Shown here: positions 21,640 through 34,100 of the stretch, one piece after another
Layout of the letters: every line of letters starts with the position of its first letter
Position numbering within the stretch: position 1 is the first letter of the stretch
Assembly: GCA_030435675.1 (NCBI GenBank)
Contig: CM059622.1
Span: forward strand, 13,144,001 to 13,208,000
DNA length: 64,000 nucleotides
Source of the DNA: Steinernema hermaphroditum
Taxonomy: Eukaryota > Nematoda > Chromadorea > Rhabditida > Steinernematidae
Direction of reading: 5' to 3'
Made by a program: the position numbers and the translations under genes
The notes under the pieces: model-generated
The model's database searches: none
What the model was told of the DNA's origin: nothing
Seen by the model: the letters and a program-made list of their open reading frames with translations, nothing else

Positions 21640-22260
21640 GCCCTTCGCAATCGAAAGTAGTCTAGTAAATGGCTGTTTTCTTTTCCCCTTGAACTGGCCA
21701 CGTCACAACACTGGTAATGGTCAGTGCTCGTGTGTACTTCTCTGATTGATGTTTACTGTATTCCCAAAGGGTTACATTTTGCACGTTGTCGTTCCCCAGA
21801 TCTGTCCATCGCTGTTTAGATTCTTGTTGCGCTCAATATCGCCATCTTCTGTTGCCCAGTTTCTTCGAGAAATCATCACTCCATCGGGTCCATGGTAATC
21901 CGAGAGGACTCTTCATGGGAGGGCGCCATTCTTCTAGTCGGCTGGACCACTTTTTCGGGTTTCCGTTCGCCATCTTCCAGGCGAAGTTCCACTTTCTTCT
22001 TCTCATGGTATCATCGATGTCTTTCATCTTGGTGTCACTTGCCTCGGAGTCACTCGTTCGTTTTCCTGTGTCATACGGACTCCGGTCATTCGGTCGCAAG
22101 AATCTTCGTGAGCGACTATGATTCGGATCCGGTCGAAAAGTCTTCGTCCCATTTCATCACTTCTGGAGGTCAGAAATTCCTTGTGCCGCCTGAAGACGGT
22201 ATTCGCACGTTTTGGCCAGAGTGGGTGGAACCTCTTCCACCTTTTTTTTGCAATCCGGTT
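21640..22260 (-). mobile_element. RTE-like LINE 3' fragment
   Basis: On the minus strand a frame at 22099-21833 shows RKWNFAWKMA, RLEEWRPP and PWTRWSDDFSKKLG, the pattern found at the end of RTE-type reverse transcriptases. The region to its left matches 24080-24200 and fits the LINE 3' end. The reverse transcriptase core is absent. Confidence 0.7.
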
Positions 22261-22379
22261 TTCTTGTATCCTCGCTAATCGGAATATATGGTCTTGTAGA
22301 GGGTGTTTGGTGCTATATCTGACAGTTAATGTTGGAACTTTTCATTTACAAAACACACCGGTACGACGATGAATGGGTT

Positions 22380-22510
22380 CCTGCGCATCAAGGAGATGTC
22401 GAGGATGGGATCGACGCTGACGGTGGAGCGTCGCCGAGAACTCACTCAACTGATCCGAATGGACGAGAGAGCAAGTGGGCGACCTCACCGATCGAAAGTG
22501 GCACAAATGA
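22380..22510. repeat. SINE-like repeat fragment
   Basis: The block AACTCACTCAACTGATCCGA through GGCGACCTCACCGATCG matches the end of the repeat at 5590-5655. A weaker copy lies at 24955-25020. Confidence 0.5.
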
Positions 22511-22734
22511 AAGAGCCGTCAAGAGTAACTGAAATGAAATGAACAAGACGATATGTGGATTGGGAGTTAGTCGCAATGCGATCCGAGAATCTGAACGAGG
22601 CCCTATCATTAGCATTTATTGAAGCAATAAAAAACAATATGGTCCACGAGTGTTTAATGCGAACCCAACTAAACACGGTCGAATCATTTGTTGTTGGAAG
22701 CTTTCCTTCGTCGACAGTAGCATTCAGGGTCGGT

Positions 22735-22835
22735 TTCCGGGGATGAGTTTTCCAGGTTTTCCACTGGGTCCCTTAGGTCCGGGGTTTCCAGGCTGGCCAG
22801 GAGCTCCCTGGGATCCAGGGGTTCGACGGGTGCAG
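22735..22835 (-). pseudogene. Collagen gene fragment
   Basis: About 90 bases resemble 19810-19895 of the collagen last exon (GGGTCCCTTAGGTCCGGGGT and neighbours), encoding a few Gly-X-Y triplets on the minus strand. No start, end or splice context remains. It stands directly beside the duplicated block at 22850. Confidence 0.8.
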
Positions 22836-22849
22836 CAATGGGGAATGGC

Positions 22850-23320
22850 TCGACCAGTTAAACGCCATTATTTATGGCCGAAAAGCTTATATTAGTTATC
22901 AGTTCGCCCGAAATCCCAATTTCGACTCTCCGGAGAAAACTCGGACTTCGTGTGAGTACGCACTGTTATTCAAAAATAATCGTAATTGTTAAGAGGCCCT
23001 TTGGTAAAAAGCCGTACTTTAATCGTAATCGTTTTCTCAACAGCCGCACTTTTTTTAATCATTGTGTTGGTGTAGGCCCCGGCGTGTCTCGAGTAAAATA
23101 CTCCCTATGGCAAGCGAACATCACAACAATTACGGTCGATCTACAGAACAACAAAACAATGTTATGGGTTGTCTGAATGACAGACGAGAGAATGAAACGG
23201 GATGGATTAGTGAAGTGGCGTCATCACTCGTGGATAAATCGATGTTGTTTTTTTCAGGAATGGATGGTGCTTTTTTAAAATGTTCATATTTTATATTTTG
23301 CTATTTCCAGTGGACGTGTA
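22850..23320. repeat. Duplicated block, copy 2 (pair with 20905-21380)
   Basis: Same order of segments as 20905-21380 with small deletions. See that entry for the shared motifs. Confidence 0.75.
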
Positions 23321-23424
23321 GAAGGTGTCACATAAGTACTATAGGTGAGCCGAAATGCCTTTTTTATCGCTAATTTGCAAATTTTTGTATGCTGATATTG
23401 TTTTCTTTCTGTTTTATTTCAACA

Positions 23425-23690
23425 CCTTTAACTTTAACTTTATTTCGTGAATCAAAGGCTTACGCCTTGCACGACGCCGATAATAGACAAGCAGAGGATG
23501 TCTGGCAGACGGCTTCATCCCTGGCGTGGCGTTGATGTCGAACCGGTGGGTGGTGGCGAGCTTCACGGGGCAATCGGCATATCTTCGGATACGGCAGCTG
23601 AACATCACTTGCGGCACAGCGCACGCTTATGAGCTCCAATCTGGTGGTCCGTGGTCCGGGAGTTGCGTCTTCGATGGTGATATTTTGACA
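23425..23690 (-). mobile_element. SINE-like repeat copy
   Basis: It begins with a TTTAACTTTAACTTTATTTC tail (minus-strand orientation), the AAGGCTTACGCCTT hairpin, and CTTCATCCCTGGCGTGG, all shared with 2537-3066. It is shorter than that copy and so probably 5'-truncated, as target-primed insertions often are. Confidence 0.65.
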
Positions 23691-24159
23691 CCAAAAGATT
23701 TCTGTTTCCTAGAAACAATACAAAAAACTCACGTTTTTTTTTCTGAATCATTTTCTGAGTCATGGAAAAGGCGATGTTTGGCATTTTGTTGCCGAATCAT
23801 AAGAATGTTTCCCTGCAAACATTATGTCTCTCCAGCTATAACTTGAAGACGTTTAATAGTGATTTGTGCAGAATTCCCAGAATTCCCAGCTCTTTCCAAC
23901 GCTGTATAAAGCGTATTGTTTGGTTTGCACTATAGAAAGCTGTGGTTGTTTTCACCAACTACGGTGTTTATGTCTATGCACGTCCCGGGATCATCTTATC
24001 AGAAAAAGTTTACTATTGCCCCTTGCTATGTTTACCAATGTGTATATTCACATATATTGTTTTCACGTGTCATGCGTTTCTCGACCGAGAGCGGTCTAGC
24101 AAATGGTTTCCTCTCTTCCCCCTGTGCCGGCCACGTTACAATGGTGGCGGGCATGTCGT

Positions 24160-24600
24160 GTGGACCGATGTTTACTGTATTCTGAAAGGGTATCGCTAGT
24201 ACTTCAGGATACGAATTTATTTGCGAAGTTCTCTAACATTTTACATGCACCCCAAATTTAATCGCTGCCTGGCTTCTCCTTGCGCTCAGTGTCGCCATGT
24301 TTTGTTGTCCAGTTTCTTCAAGAAGTCATCACTCCGTTGGGTTCGTAGTCTTCCGAATTGGCAAAGCGGTATCCAGTATTCACATGTCTTCTTCAACAGT
24401 TGACACTTTGGAGGTGATCGATGGTCGATTAGTTTCTTCGGTAGAGTACTACTTCAGAGATATCAACTGAAAACAAGCACTCTATATGTGAGTGTACTAA
24501 AAACATACGTAAGATACCGTTATAGATAAGATATCGTGTCCAAGACATACCTTTCAGACTCTCCCACTATTTCGCCGCTTGCCTTTTAATCATTATCAGT
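24160..24600. repeat. Repeat shared with 47955-48110, split by a LINE piece
   Basis: GATGTTTACTGTATT..., CGCTAGTACTTCAG, and then TGAAAACAAGCACTCTATAT are contiguous at 47955-48110. Here they are separated by about 245 bases (24206-24450). The distant copy therefore shows the unfilled site. Confidence 0.7.
24206..24450 (-). mobile_element. LINE fragment nested in a repeat
   Basis: On the minus strand the piece encodes RSDDFLKKLDNKTWRH, the same C-terminal pattern as the RTE-like fragment at 21833-22099. TACTTCAG stands at both edges, a possible 8-bp target duplication. Confidence 0.6.
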
Positions 24601-25029
24601 TCCGCGGTGCCTCTGCTCTGGTTCCCCACTCATATCAGCGGCTCTTTCGAGAAGTCGTCATGTTCCAGAAAACAGGGACCAAAACATGCCCCTCGAATTC
24701 GCTTCCAGGGTCATCCTCAGCTGGTCGGTTTACATTAGCGACGTGTGCTCTCCTGCTAATCCACGCAATGCGACTCATCTAAACGGTCGGCAAACAGTCC
24801 TCTCTCCCCAATTGCTTGTTTATTCCTTTTCCTGTGCCGCAGGTGTCCACACTCTACCCAAAAGAATTTCGCTTTTCGCTGCTTGTTCCATGTGTATGCC
24901 TGAAAAACTGACGAAAAACTTAATGCTTTCAAGTTTGGGAGTCAACAGCGATGGCCGAGAACAGCCGCTCGTCCGCTCACTCTTTCATTCTTGAGACAGT
25001 CAGCGGGCGACCCGACCAAACGAAATAAG

Positions 25030-25430
25030 CGCACTATCGTAATTTATTTGCTCCATTCCTACCGTTCTTAGCGCCCTGTTCATGGTTCATTCCATCTTGT
25101 TCTCCGTCCAGCCCTCCATATTACAAAGCTTTAACCATTTTTGCTCCAGTTTATGCCCCATGTGTTCTGTGCTCGTGACTCATCCATGCTTCGTCCAATT
25201 CCCCTTTCACGTCTAAGCTCTTTCCCGTTTATGGCGCATCCCTTGCGCGGCCCATGCTCATATTTTTCCACGTCCAAGCCTGCGCGTCATGTTCCTCTGA
25301 TCGTTCTTTCTAAGGTACTTATGATTGTATTTAGTTACATACCATTCTTAGGCGTTAAACCTGCACATAACGATCGGACAATCCGATCACATCACTTTTT
25401 CTTCGCTCCTCTTCCGTTCGGGTAACTCCG
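25030..25430. promoter_or_regulatory. Upstream region of the acyltransferase gene
   Basis: Pyrimidine-rich sequence without a gene. An acceptor-like TTGCTCCAG ends near 25149, but it is too far from the start to decide a spliced leader site. The promoter presumably lies here. No specific motif is supportable. Confidence 0.3.
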
Positions 25431-28400
25431 ATGTCCGCACCGAAACGTGATGATCTCCAGGGAATCAGAGGATTGGCGATTATTCTTGTGCTCTTATTCC
25501 ACTTTTATCCCAAAGCGTTCAAAAATGGATTCGCTGGAGTCGATATGTAAGTGTAGACTCCTCTTCATTAGCCAGAATTTCTATATCTAGATTTTTCGTA
25601 TTATCCGGGTACCTGATGCAGATGATATACGCCGAGCGGACATCCGGATTCCACAGTATCCTCACGTTCTACAAAAGGCGGTTTATACGACTTCTCCCGA
25701 TGTACTACCTAACGGTGTTATTCACTCTGATGGTCGGGAAATGTCTCCTTTTAGAGACTGATTACAACTTTCTCAAATCGGACTCAAAGTGGGCCATGTT
25801 CCTTGTCTCCAACATTAAGGGCCTCATCGAGAAGAGGGGCTACTTCGACATGGTCTCCGAGTTCTCCCTCCTGCTCCACACGTGGTCTCTCGCTGTTGAG
25901 ATGCAGTTTTACCTCCTCGCTCCGCTCTTCTTCTATCTAGTCCAGAGAGTCGACTCTCCGTCCACGAAGCTGCTGATCTGCTCAGCCATCGCCCTTCCCT
26001 CAATGCTTCTCCACGTCTTCTCGACTGGATCCATGTCCTTCGACTTTTTGTTTTCGCGAATCTGGCAGTTCCAACTGGGCGCTGCGTCGGCGATAGCGAC
26101 TGTCAAGAAGGCAAAGAAAGGTGAGTGAGACCAGCCTCTCAAAATAGAATTTTTGATATGTGATGGGTCGAATGTGTTTGTGTCATTTCGAAATGATAGC
26201 AACGACATAAACAACTGAGTCGGTGACAATGGCTTGTGATGGAAAGTTCTATGAGAAGTGATAGTGATAAGGAGAATATGACACTAAATCGAGATTCACC
26301 TGTCAGGAGCAGCGACCTTTGTAGTTTCGGTCCCTTATATTTGATAGACAATCAGAATTTGCTCCTTTAGAATGTTCATTTTCTCTCGATTTTCCTTGTC
26401 CGGGAAAATCCAACTTGGTTTTTTTTAATTGTTAGAAAAATGAACTGAATGGAACAATAAAAATTTTCGCAGCGAGCAGGATTCGAACCTACGCGGGCAG
26501 AGCCCATTTGATTTCGAGTCAAACTCCTTAACCACTCGGACATCGCTGCGCATCTCTACAGATACGTCAAAAACATATAATGCTACGGTGACATTCCCTT
26601 TCACTTGATGCATTTTTCAGCTCTATCAAGAACAGGATGTCTCCCTGTAGAATCAAATTGAAACTGAATCGAGACTGAGCCGTGAGAGCACGTGCGGCCT
26701 CTTTTTATCTTCTTCCCTGCTGACCGGTCGGCCACGGCGCTTCTCTCTCTCGCGCCGAGCCTTATAGCCGACGCGATCAGCTTGAGAGTGGAGCTGTTCC
26801 CATCTGTTTGGGTTTCTCCTCTCCACTTCGGATTTTAAGAGATTTTTGATATAGGGGGGCCCTATAACTGCACCGTACAATCATTCTCCAGTCGTCCCAT
26901 TTCAGGCAATGAACTCCACTTTTTCCTCTACCTACTCCTCGTCATCATCTGCCTCCCTCTCTCCTTCGAAACGTCCCTCACTGAGAAATGCGTCCGTATC
27001 TTCGTCACCCTCTTGTCCACCGTTCTATTCGCCGTTGGCTCCGCTGTCAACAACTCGAACTTCAGGCCAAACCTCTTGGCCACACACCGCTTGCTTACCT
27101 ACACTGGTGACATCTCCTATGTCGTGTACTTGGTCCACTGGCCAGCGATCCTATTCTACAAGTATGTCCACGATGTTCAGGATTTCGCTGTATACGGTAA
27201 GAGTGTACGTCGTTTTTATGTTCGTATGTTTCGTTTCCAGAAGTTTTCGGATTACTTGTGTTGATATTCGTCGTATCCATCGCCATCCACCATCTCATCG
27301 AGAAGCCTCTTCTCACAGAACATGTGCTCTCTGCTTTCCTCAGCGCTCTCTGTTTAGCGCTCGCCTTCTACTTGGCGTTTGCTGCATCTGAAGAAACCTC
27401 TGTGGAAACCAATACGGGTAGCTATGACGAGAAAGGCTTCTACTGGCAGAATGAAACGAGAATCGACCCGAAATGGACTCAGGATGAGTTGATCAAGAAT
27501 GCAATCAAAAAGGACCTGGACTGGAACGCTCATGGGCTCCAGTTTAGGATGCCTGAAGGGTGTAACCCGAATACATCTTCACCCGCTTTTGACTGTACCC
27601 TGAAGGTAAGCGGATGGTCATGGATGGTCATGATTTATAAAAATGGCCCATCCATGAGGATAGCCCCACCTGTTTTTCATCCTTATCCATATCCACGTTT
27701 CGTACCCACCCTGTTCTAGAAAAGCGGTTCCGTTAAAGCGATCGTTGCTGGGAACAGCTTCGCCTTCAGAGCGATGGCTCCCGTCTACGAGACCCTGAAA
27801 GAAAAGTACAGTCATATGTACATGATCATGATGTCGTCTTGTGAGATGTTCGGCACCGACATGGCGACGTATCCCATTGCGAAGAAGGGCAGTTGTCACT
27901 ACCTGGCACGCTGGATCCACGAAGCCACCGAATCCATGCAGCCAGATATTCTCTTCTTGGTCCATAGGTACCTTTTCCCCCATTTTCCGATCCTGAAATC
28001 TTCCAGGTACCTGGGCGCGTTCCAAGCCCCCATCCAGAACATCAGCTCAGACCAGCTGGTCATAAACGCCATTGCACACCTCGAAAGCCTCTCGAAATCG
28101 GCGACAGCGATCGTCATCTCTGGCCCCTTGCACAGATTCAACGGCAGCGTCGCCGCGGCGATGGCTCGACAACTCCAGTTCAAGAAGAACATCACTGGTG
28201 TGGACTATCCGATTACGGTAGGTATGAGGAATGAGTGGATCTTTATGACAGATACCAGGATTACGAGAAGGAGCACAAATACTCGATGGAGCGACTCAAC
28301 TACATTGTCTCGAAGTGCCCTAAGTGTGTCCTCTTCGAGATGCAAAGGCCGTTCTGTGGCGCCGACGGACAATGCTCGCCGTTCGACAAGAACACCTTTC

Positions 28401-28507
28401 TTCCTCTGATCAGCGACGACGAGCACGTCTCCTACAGGGGAAACAAAGTACTCTATACGAGTTTGAAGAAGACGGTTGACGAAATACTGGTTAAACATAA
28501 ATTATAG
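25431..28507 (+). CDS. oac: OAC-type membrane O-acyltransferase with SGNH domain
   Basis: Seven exons (25431-25546, 25591-26120, 26906-27196, 27241-27605, 27720-27967, 28007-28217, 28259-28507) join in phase to 669 residues, the usual size for nematode OAC proteins. The N-terminus KRDDLQGIRGLAI...LFHFYPKAF and GVDMIFFVLSGYLM is the acyltransferase-3 signature, followed by many membrane helices. The C-terminal third is an SGNH-hydrolase-like domain: AGNSFAFRA near residue 440, and a late SDDEHVS with the catalytic-type His. Such proteins move acyl groups onto extracytoplasmic substrates; the substrate here is unknown. The long third intron carries a tRNA gene on the other strand. An alternative acceptor at 28252 exists, but only the one at 28259 keeps the phase. 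Confidence 0.9.
26468..26549 (-). tRNA. tRNA-Ser (anticodon CGA)
   Basis: An 82-nt sequence folds as a class II tRNA: acceptor GCAGCGA/TCGCTGC, discriminator G, anticodon loop CTCGAAA, a long variable arm, and a B box GGTTCGAATCC. A T run follows on the minus strand as terminator. It is identical to the tRNA at 44007-44088 and lies antisense inside an intron of the acyltransferase gene. Confidence 0.97.
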
Positions 28508-28846
28508 TGTCTGTATTGAGATAGTGTTAACTTATTGAAATTAATAATAATGGAAGATATTCTACTCCGTTCACTTTAGAGGACCCGCGTGTATTTATGA
28601 AGTATGTATTTATTGTAAGTCGTTTGTATCATTGTAATGTAAGTAAGGCCGCATTGTAAGATCAGTTCTGAGCGAATTCAGTAAGCTTTCAACGCAATTT
28701 TTCCCTATAGCTCTCTCGATTGTCTTACAGATCTGGTATGAGGGATGACCGACAGTTAATCGCACTTTCGAGACTTACTACATGCACCAAACCACGAGGC
28801 AAAGCAGCAGATTTATCCCGCATAAGCGGCTGAGTCGATAAATAAG

Positions 28847-30032
28847 CTATTTCTTCAGGGAGTCCACAGCCGCTTGAACGGAGCTTACGCGGGAATTAAG
28901 TGAGCGAATCATTTCTAAGGCTTCTTTCTTCAGTTCGAAGATCGACGCCCCCTCACTCTCCAGCTTTCTAAGTAGCTCGTTCTTTGTACTGATAAGAAGC
29001 TGAAGATTCACAGAGAAATCTCGAGCTGCAAGCAAAATATAAGATGTGACAGGCCTTGCAGAGCAAACCTTGCTCATGGAGGTTAGTGAGGGCGTGAAGC
29101 CGTTTAACTGTTCCGGGCAGTGACATGCAGACACCGTCCCACTTGGTCATCATTTCGGTGAGATGGTTGATCTTCTCCTCGACGACTTTGTCGATTTTTT
29201 CCCTGCGCTTCACTTCTGCCTGACACATGCCTCATCGAGTCGACTAGAGCACTAACTCAACATACCGCCTGATATTTGCTCAAAACTGTGTTCAACTTGG
29301 TTTCCAACCCGTTGAGGACGCTCGGGTTCACCGTTTCGATGCGCAATCGCAGTTCTTCCACGGTTTCGGCGAGAGGAGTGGATGTAACGGTCGGCCGATT
29401 CCCGGAAACGAACTTCTCGATTCGCTTCAGTCGGTCATCGAGGTTCGAGAACTGAAAAGGGAGCTACAGGCTCTGCAGCCAACATGACCAACGGCTTACA
29501 TCTACATCAGATGACACGTTATCTGCACTTTCTTTCTTCTGTTCCTTTACTCTGAAAGGGAAAATGCTAGAATACAGCGAGAGTAGAACACCTACTTTCT
29601 CAGCTTCTCGAGAGCCGACTCTGAAGGTATGATGCCGTGCAGCTTTTCCTTCTGCACCATATCGAGTAGATCCGACAAGGCCTTCACGTTGACTTCCTGC
29701 ACTCCAGAGTTACCAGACCGCTGAAAGAAAGCATAATCTCCGGTGGGGAACATAGGACAAACCGCCTCGATCTGCACCATCTCCGCCAGCTCGCCCACTT
29801 CGCAATAGAGTCGATTGAACTTTTGCTCCACGGTTTCATGTTTCCTCTCCGCGTTCTCCTTCCCAGCGACTTCGAGCACATACTCACGACGCCTACCGAC
29901 GTGGTCCGTATTCAGCATTCGGCCCTTGAACTTGTTCACCAATGCATCGATAGTCTCGTCGCGCTTCACGGGCTTCTCCTTCTCCTTCGGACAGTCGGGC
30001 GTCGCGAACACCTCCCAATTCTGGGTCGCCAT
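28847..30032 (-). CDS. dnc-2: Dynactin subunit 2 (dynamitin)
   Basis: Exons 30032-29763, 29720-29596, 29551-29500, 29451-29266, 29219-29069 and 29025-28847 give 320 residues. The protein is mostly coiled coil. Best matches to dynamitin are the N-terminal KHETVEQKFNRLYCEVGELA, the stretch RIETVNPSVLNGLETKLNTV, and the late KWDGVCMSLPGTVKRLHALT followed by LHEQARDF. Dynamitin forms the shoulder of dynactin, linking the dynein adaptor to the Arp1 filament, in the cytoplasm and at kinetochores. The 42-nt first intron is a multiple of three and could be retained, but it has good splice ends. The start at 30032 is the only Met before a stop that suits the family. Confidence 0.92.
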
Positions 30033-31150
30033 CGCCGGAGACCTTTCTGAAACGGGTTCTGATTCTGATCCTCTATATGGCGACGGGAGGGCGATGCGAC
30101 GATGTGAGGAATGAGTGAACGATATGAGCGTTGAAGCGTCAAAGACCTCGAACTCTCTCTTTCAGGAAGGGTACTGTAACTGCAACATTGACGCGGCTAC
30201 CTTATCGAACTCCAAAATCGAACTCAAAGACATTTTCGCGGGATTTAGGGATGTACTTGTAGAGGGCAAACTCAAGGAGAAACCCCGTGATGGGGAAACG
30301 TGCACATCGAGAATAAGGTACCTTCACCTGGGTCGTATTGCTTTTATTTCCGTGGATTTCTGGACGAATCTTGTCCTTGACGATCTGCTAACCACCTACA
30401 GTATCTCAAGGCTCTCCGTCTTTCTTCTAACACAGTTCTTCTTCTGCTTGAACAAATCAGTAGCTCAAACTACCAGAAATGGACTCATCATCCTGTTTTT
30501 TATTATTCCCTGGTCTAATATGGTAGAACGGCAGTATAAGAGAGTTGCGCGAAAATCGCTATTTCATCGTAGCGTGATTGATACCACTGTAGGCAGAGTT
30601 TCGCCGATCGGGGATATATCGTACGTTCGATTTGGGATCGATAGCTGAACGATCGATTTCTGGGAATAACGATCGAAAACTCTATCCGAAATTGAAAAAC
30701 AGCGAAACAAGACAATCTTCGCGTACCGTTTTTTCTTGACGCCATTTTTACCTGATACCTCCGGTTTAGGCTCATTAATTTTCAGCTTTGCTCTCTTGGA
30801 CGCGGTTATTTTCTTTCAGTCGTCGGAATCAACACATAGGGCGCACGCTATAATGCACCTGAAAAACAGTGTTTCATGCCTGTGAGGTCCTCTATATTCT
30901 TTAATCCAGGAAGGACGGGACGAAATGTACTTTTCGTCCGCCAGTTTCAAAACTCCACTTCAACTGAAAGGTTTCCTACTCAATTTCGTGCACGTGCCCT
31001 AATCAGAAATGCCGATAACTGATGACACAGAAAGGCTTCATTTCGAAAATTCGCTCCGCCTCGTAACCACAATCCACATGGAAGCCATTTCGAAGTCGAA
31101 AACGCTTTTAAAATTTCACGTACTTCGTATCACTGTTCCACTTTACGGAC
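30033..31150. other. Intergenic region between dnc-2 and the guanylate cyclase
   Basis: This holds the promoter side of both divergent genes. An open frame of over 500 nt at 30124-30648 encodes a membrane-like but unrecognised peptide, with no homology or splice support, so I do not call it a gene. Confidence 0.35.
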
Positions 31151-34100
31151 ATGATTTCCGGTCGCTGTTTGTGTTTGTTATGGATCGTCCTCTCCACAGT
31201 AAATTCACAGTTGATTCTTCCCACCTTAGCGCCCCCAGAGGTAACGGTATCTCGCTAGAACCATCGGCAAATGAGGGTATAGGACAAGATGCTCCACATC
31301 GGTCTCCTCATACCGCTGGACAATCCGGATATCGATCGTGAAACTGGCTTTGCCCGGTCAGCTGGATCGATTCCCATAGCCGTTGACGATATCCGAAGGG
31401 ATCATTTCCTCGACGACTACAACTTCACCTTCCACGTGATGCACGACGAATGTGACGAGGCAAAAGCTGCTGGATACGCCGTAGAGTTGATCACAGAGAA
31501 GAAGGTCCATGCCATCTTAGGGCCCACATGTTCGGCAGCGGCTATTTCTGCCGGTCTCGTTGCCTCATTCTACAACGTACCCATCATTTTCTGGGGCATG
31601 GTGACAGCAAGTGTTCTCTCCGAAAAGGAACGCTTTCCCACAGCCAGTAACGTGGTGACGGATTCTCTTGAGTAATGCCTCGATAGCTCTGATCATTTCA
31701 TACCTTGTTATGTTCTAGGTTGGCCAAAGCGTTCGCAGAGGTCATGAAGGCTTACAAATGGGACAGATTTGCTTTTATCTACATGATTAGCTCGAGAGGA
31801 AAATGCAAATTTCTCAGAGATGACCTTAATGTGAGTTTTTCTCAGAGGAAAACCAGTGATATTTTGATGGATTTAGACCGTTCTGGATCACGTTGAAAAC
31901 TCGGACTTGACGAACACATACAGTAAACGGTTGGACAATAGCTCGGGAAGTTACGTTAGACAGGTTCTTGATGCAGCCCGCGATAAAGCACGAAGTATGT
32001 CTATACTTATAATGCTTACAGTAACCACTAATAAATGATGAAATGTTTCACTTCTATAGGGCAAAACAACTGCAATATTCCATGTATTTCAATGCCATTC
32101 TTGCAGTTTTCGCCGTGTGCTTCGACGTCGACGACGACCGCCGCAACTTCTTCCTGGAAGTGAACGCGATGAAGATGGACTCCGTGGACTTCGTGTACAT
32201 CATGCTGGACACGCGTGCCTATGGCTTCGGACAGCGTGTTCTCAAAGTGGAAGCTATGGACAGTAAGTCTTTGCATGAGATGCCTGACTAACGCATGCCC
32301 CATGCTCGCTTCTTCTCCTGTAGAAGAGACTACTATTGGTGAGTGGTGACAGGCGTTGTTTGTTTTCAGAGACCAGTGTTCAAGGTGTAGCTCCTTTCTG
32401 GATCGATCAGAGTGATAAGCCCGACGGAAAAGACCAAGATGCGCTCAAGGCGGCTAGAAGAGCGCTCAGTGTAAGTTGGCAAGCGGAGAGCAGTGTTGTG
32501 CTGTGGAGTACACGAGCAGTCTTTATAGGGCACACACTAGAATAGAACACAACCACTCAATATCACTCCTTTTGGGGGGACTGTATAGTCTGCTCTGCAC
32601 TCAACATCTAGCCCTTTAACGGAATCGTCCGCTATCAGATGGTCTGTTGACTGGCCATAGCCTCCTCTCGAGGATGAAGCAGAGTTCGCGGAAACTATAT
32701 CTCGCCCTTGCTGGAGTTCGGCGTCTACTAAACAATTATTTGTTCACAGTACAAATAACTTCACCTTTTTAATTAGCACTCTCAACAACATTACACGTCC
32801 CTAGACACGATTAACCGCTACGGGGAGGATTCTTTCGCTGGCTTTTGCGCGGCTTGGGCCTCTTCGGACGAGTTGGTGACGGGCTTCGCCTCGACCACCT
32901 GCAGAGAGGCTTGTTTTCGCCTCGACGACCCCCGACTTCGCTGCAAAATGAGCACTCCAGGCGCGAGGGACGTGGATGATCTTGAAGTTGATTCTTAGGA
33001 TGCTGCCCCATATTTCCATGAAATGGCTGCTCCAGCTTTTTAAGAGCGGTGCGGCGAACGGCTTCCTCGATCTTTTAAACGCTCCTACGAACGAACATCT
33101 TGTTGCGCTTTGCAGCACGGATGGCCAGAGCTGAATGAGGAGTCAGTAGAAGAAGAAGAGGAGGGGCAATGTCGGAGGTGATGACCCATCCTCCGGCTTG
33201 ACTGAGAAAGCGAATAGCCGATTACGCCTGTTTCACTGCGCTTCGGCCTTTTTTGAGCATTGGCCTATCTCTTATACCTATCGTTGCTCGAGGTCCATCA
33301 TGAACGATCTTTTTGTTTTCCACTTTTTCCGCTGGGGTAGGGGATCTACCGCTGCTTGCGGTTTGCCAGCCCTGCGCTTTCAGCTGTAAATTGCGAATCT
33401 ACGTCTCGTTTAGCTTGACTTCGACCCAACAACAACTGCCGGAGATGTCGCAGGCTTTCAATTGAGGCTTGTAAAGAAAATCGAAGGCTGGCCGTTTTAT
33501 TATAAGCTGCCCGAAAATCAGAATATGACGGCAAGTCTATTAGAAAGACAGAAGACTTATCTGTAGGTAAGAGTTTTAGGCATCGGTCTATGCAAGATAC
33601 CTTTATGACGCCATGTATCTTTATGCCGTAGAGTTGAATAGAACGCTGGCTAAGGATACAAATTTGATCCGGAATGGATCAGCAATCGCCAAAAACTACG
33701 CCGATTTCCCAGGTTTGCGAACGCCCATATCTCAAAAAGCCGACATTTTTTCCTATGTACCGTTCAGGAGCAAGTGGTGAAGTGATGTTTAATTCGCGTG
33801 GATTAAGAGACCCGCTTATCATTCTGAAAGCATTAAACGACTCAGACTATCCGGTTAAATATGCAAGCGTCAGGTACAACAAAAACATGAACGCGGTAAG
33901 CATAGAGGCGCTGTCACTGAGTGATTGTGCATGTACATGTAGACGTTCTACCCTGACTATTCCGACGACCGCAGCACTATTTGGAAGACACGAGGTGGCT
34001 ACCGGCCGCTTGCAGTCCCGGTCTGCGGATTTGATGGGACTCGATGCCCTGTGGATCCTATGAAGTCTCCTCTTGTCATCGCTGGAATAATCGCTGGCAT

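Noticed and set aside
26909..27391. Alternative frame of 160 codons inside the acyltransferase gene
   Set aside because: The correct phase gives conserved membrane helices and the VHWPAILFYKYV motif; the alternative is a Ser-rich shadow.
30115..30648. Frame of 177 codons between dnc-2 and the guanylate cyclase
   Set aside because: It starts at GTG, lacks homology and splice support, and its hydrophobic parts look like A/T-rich chance sequence.
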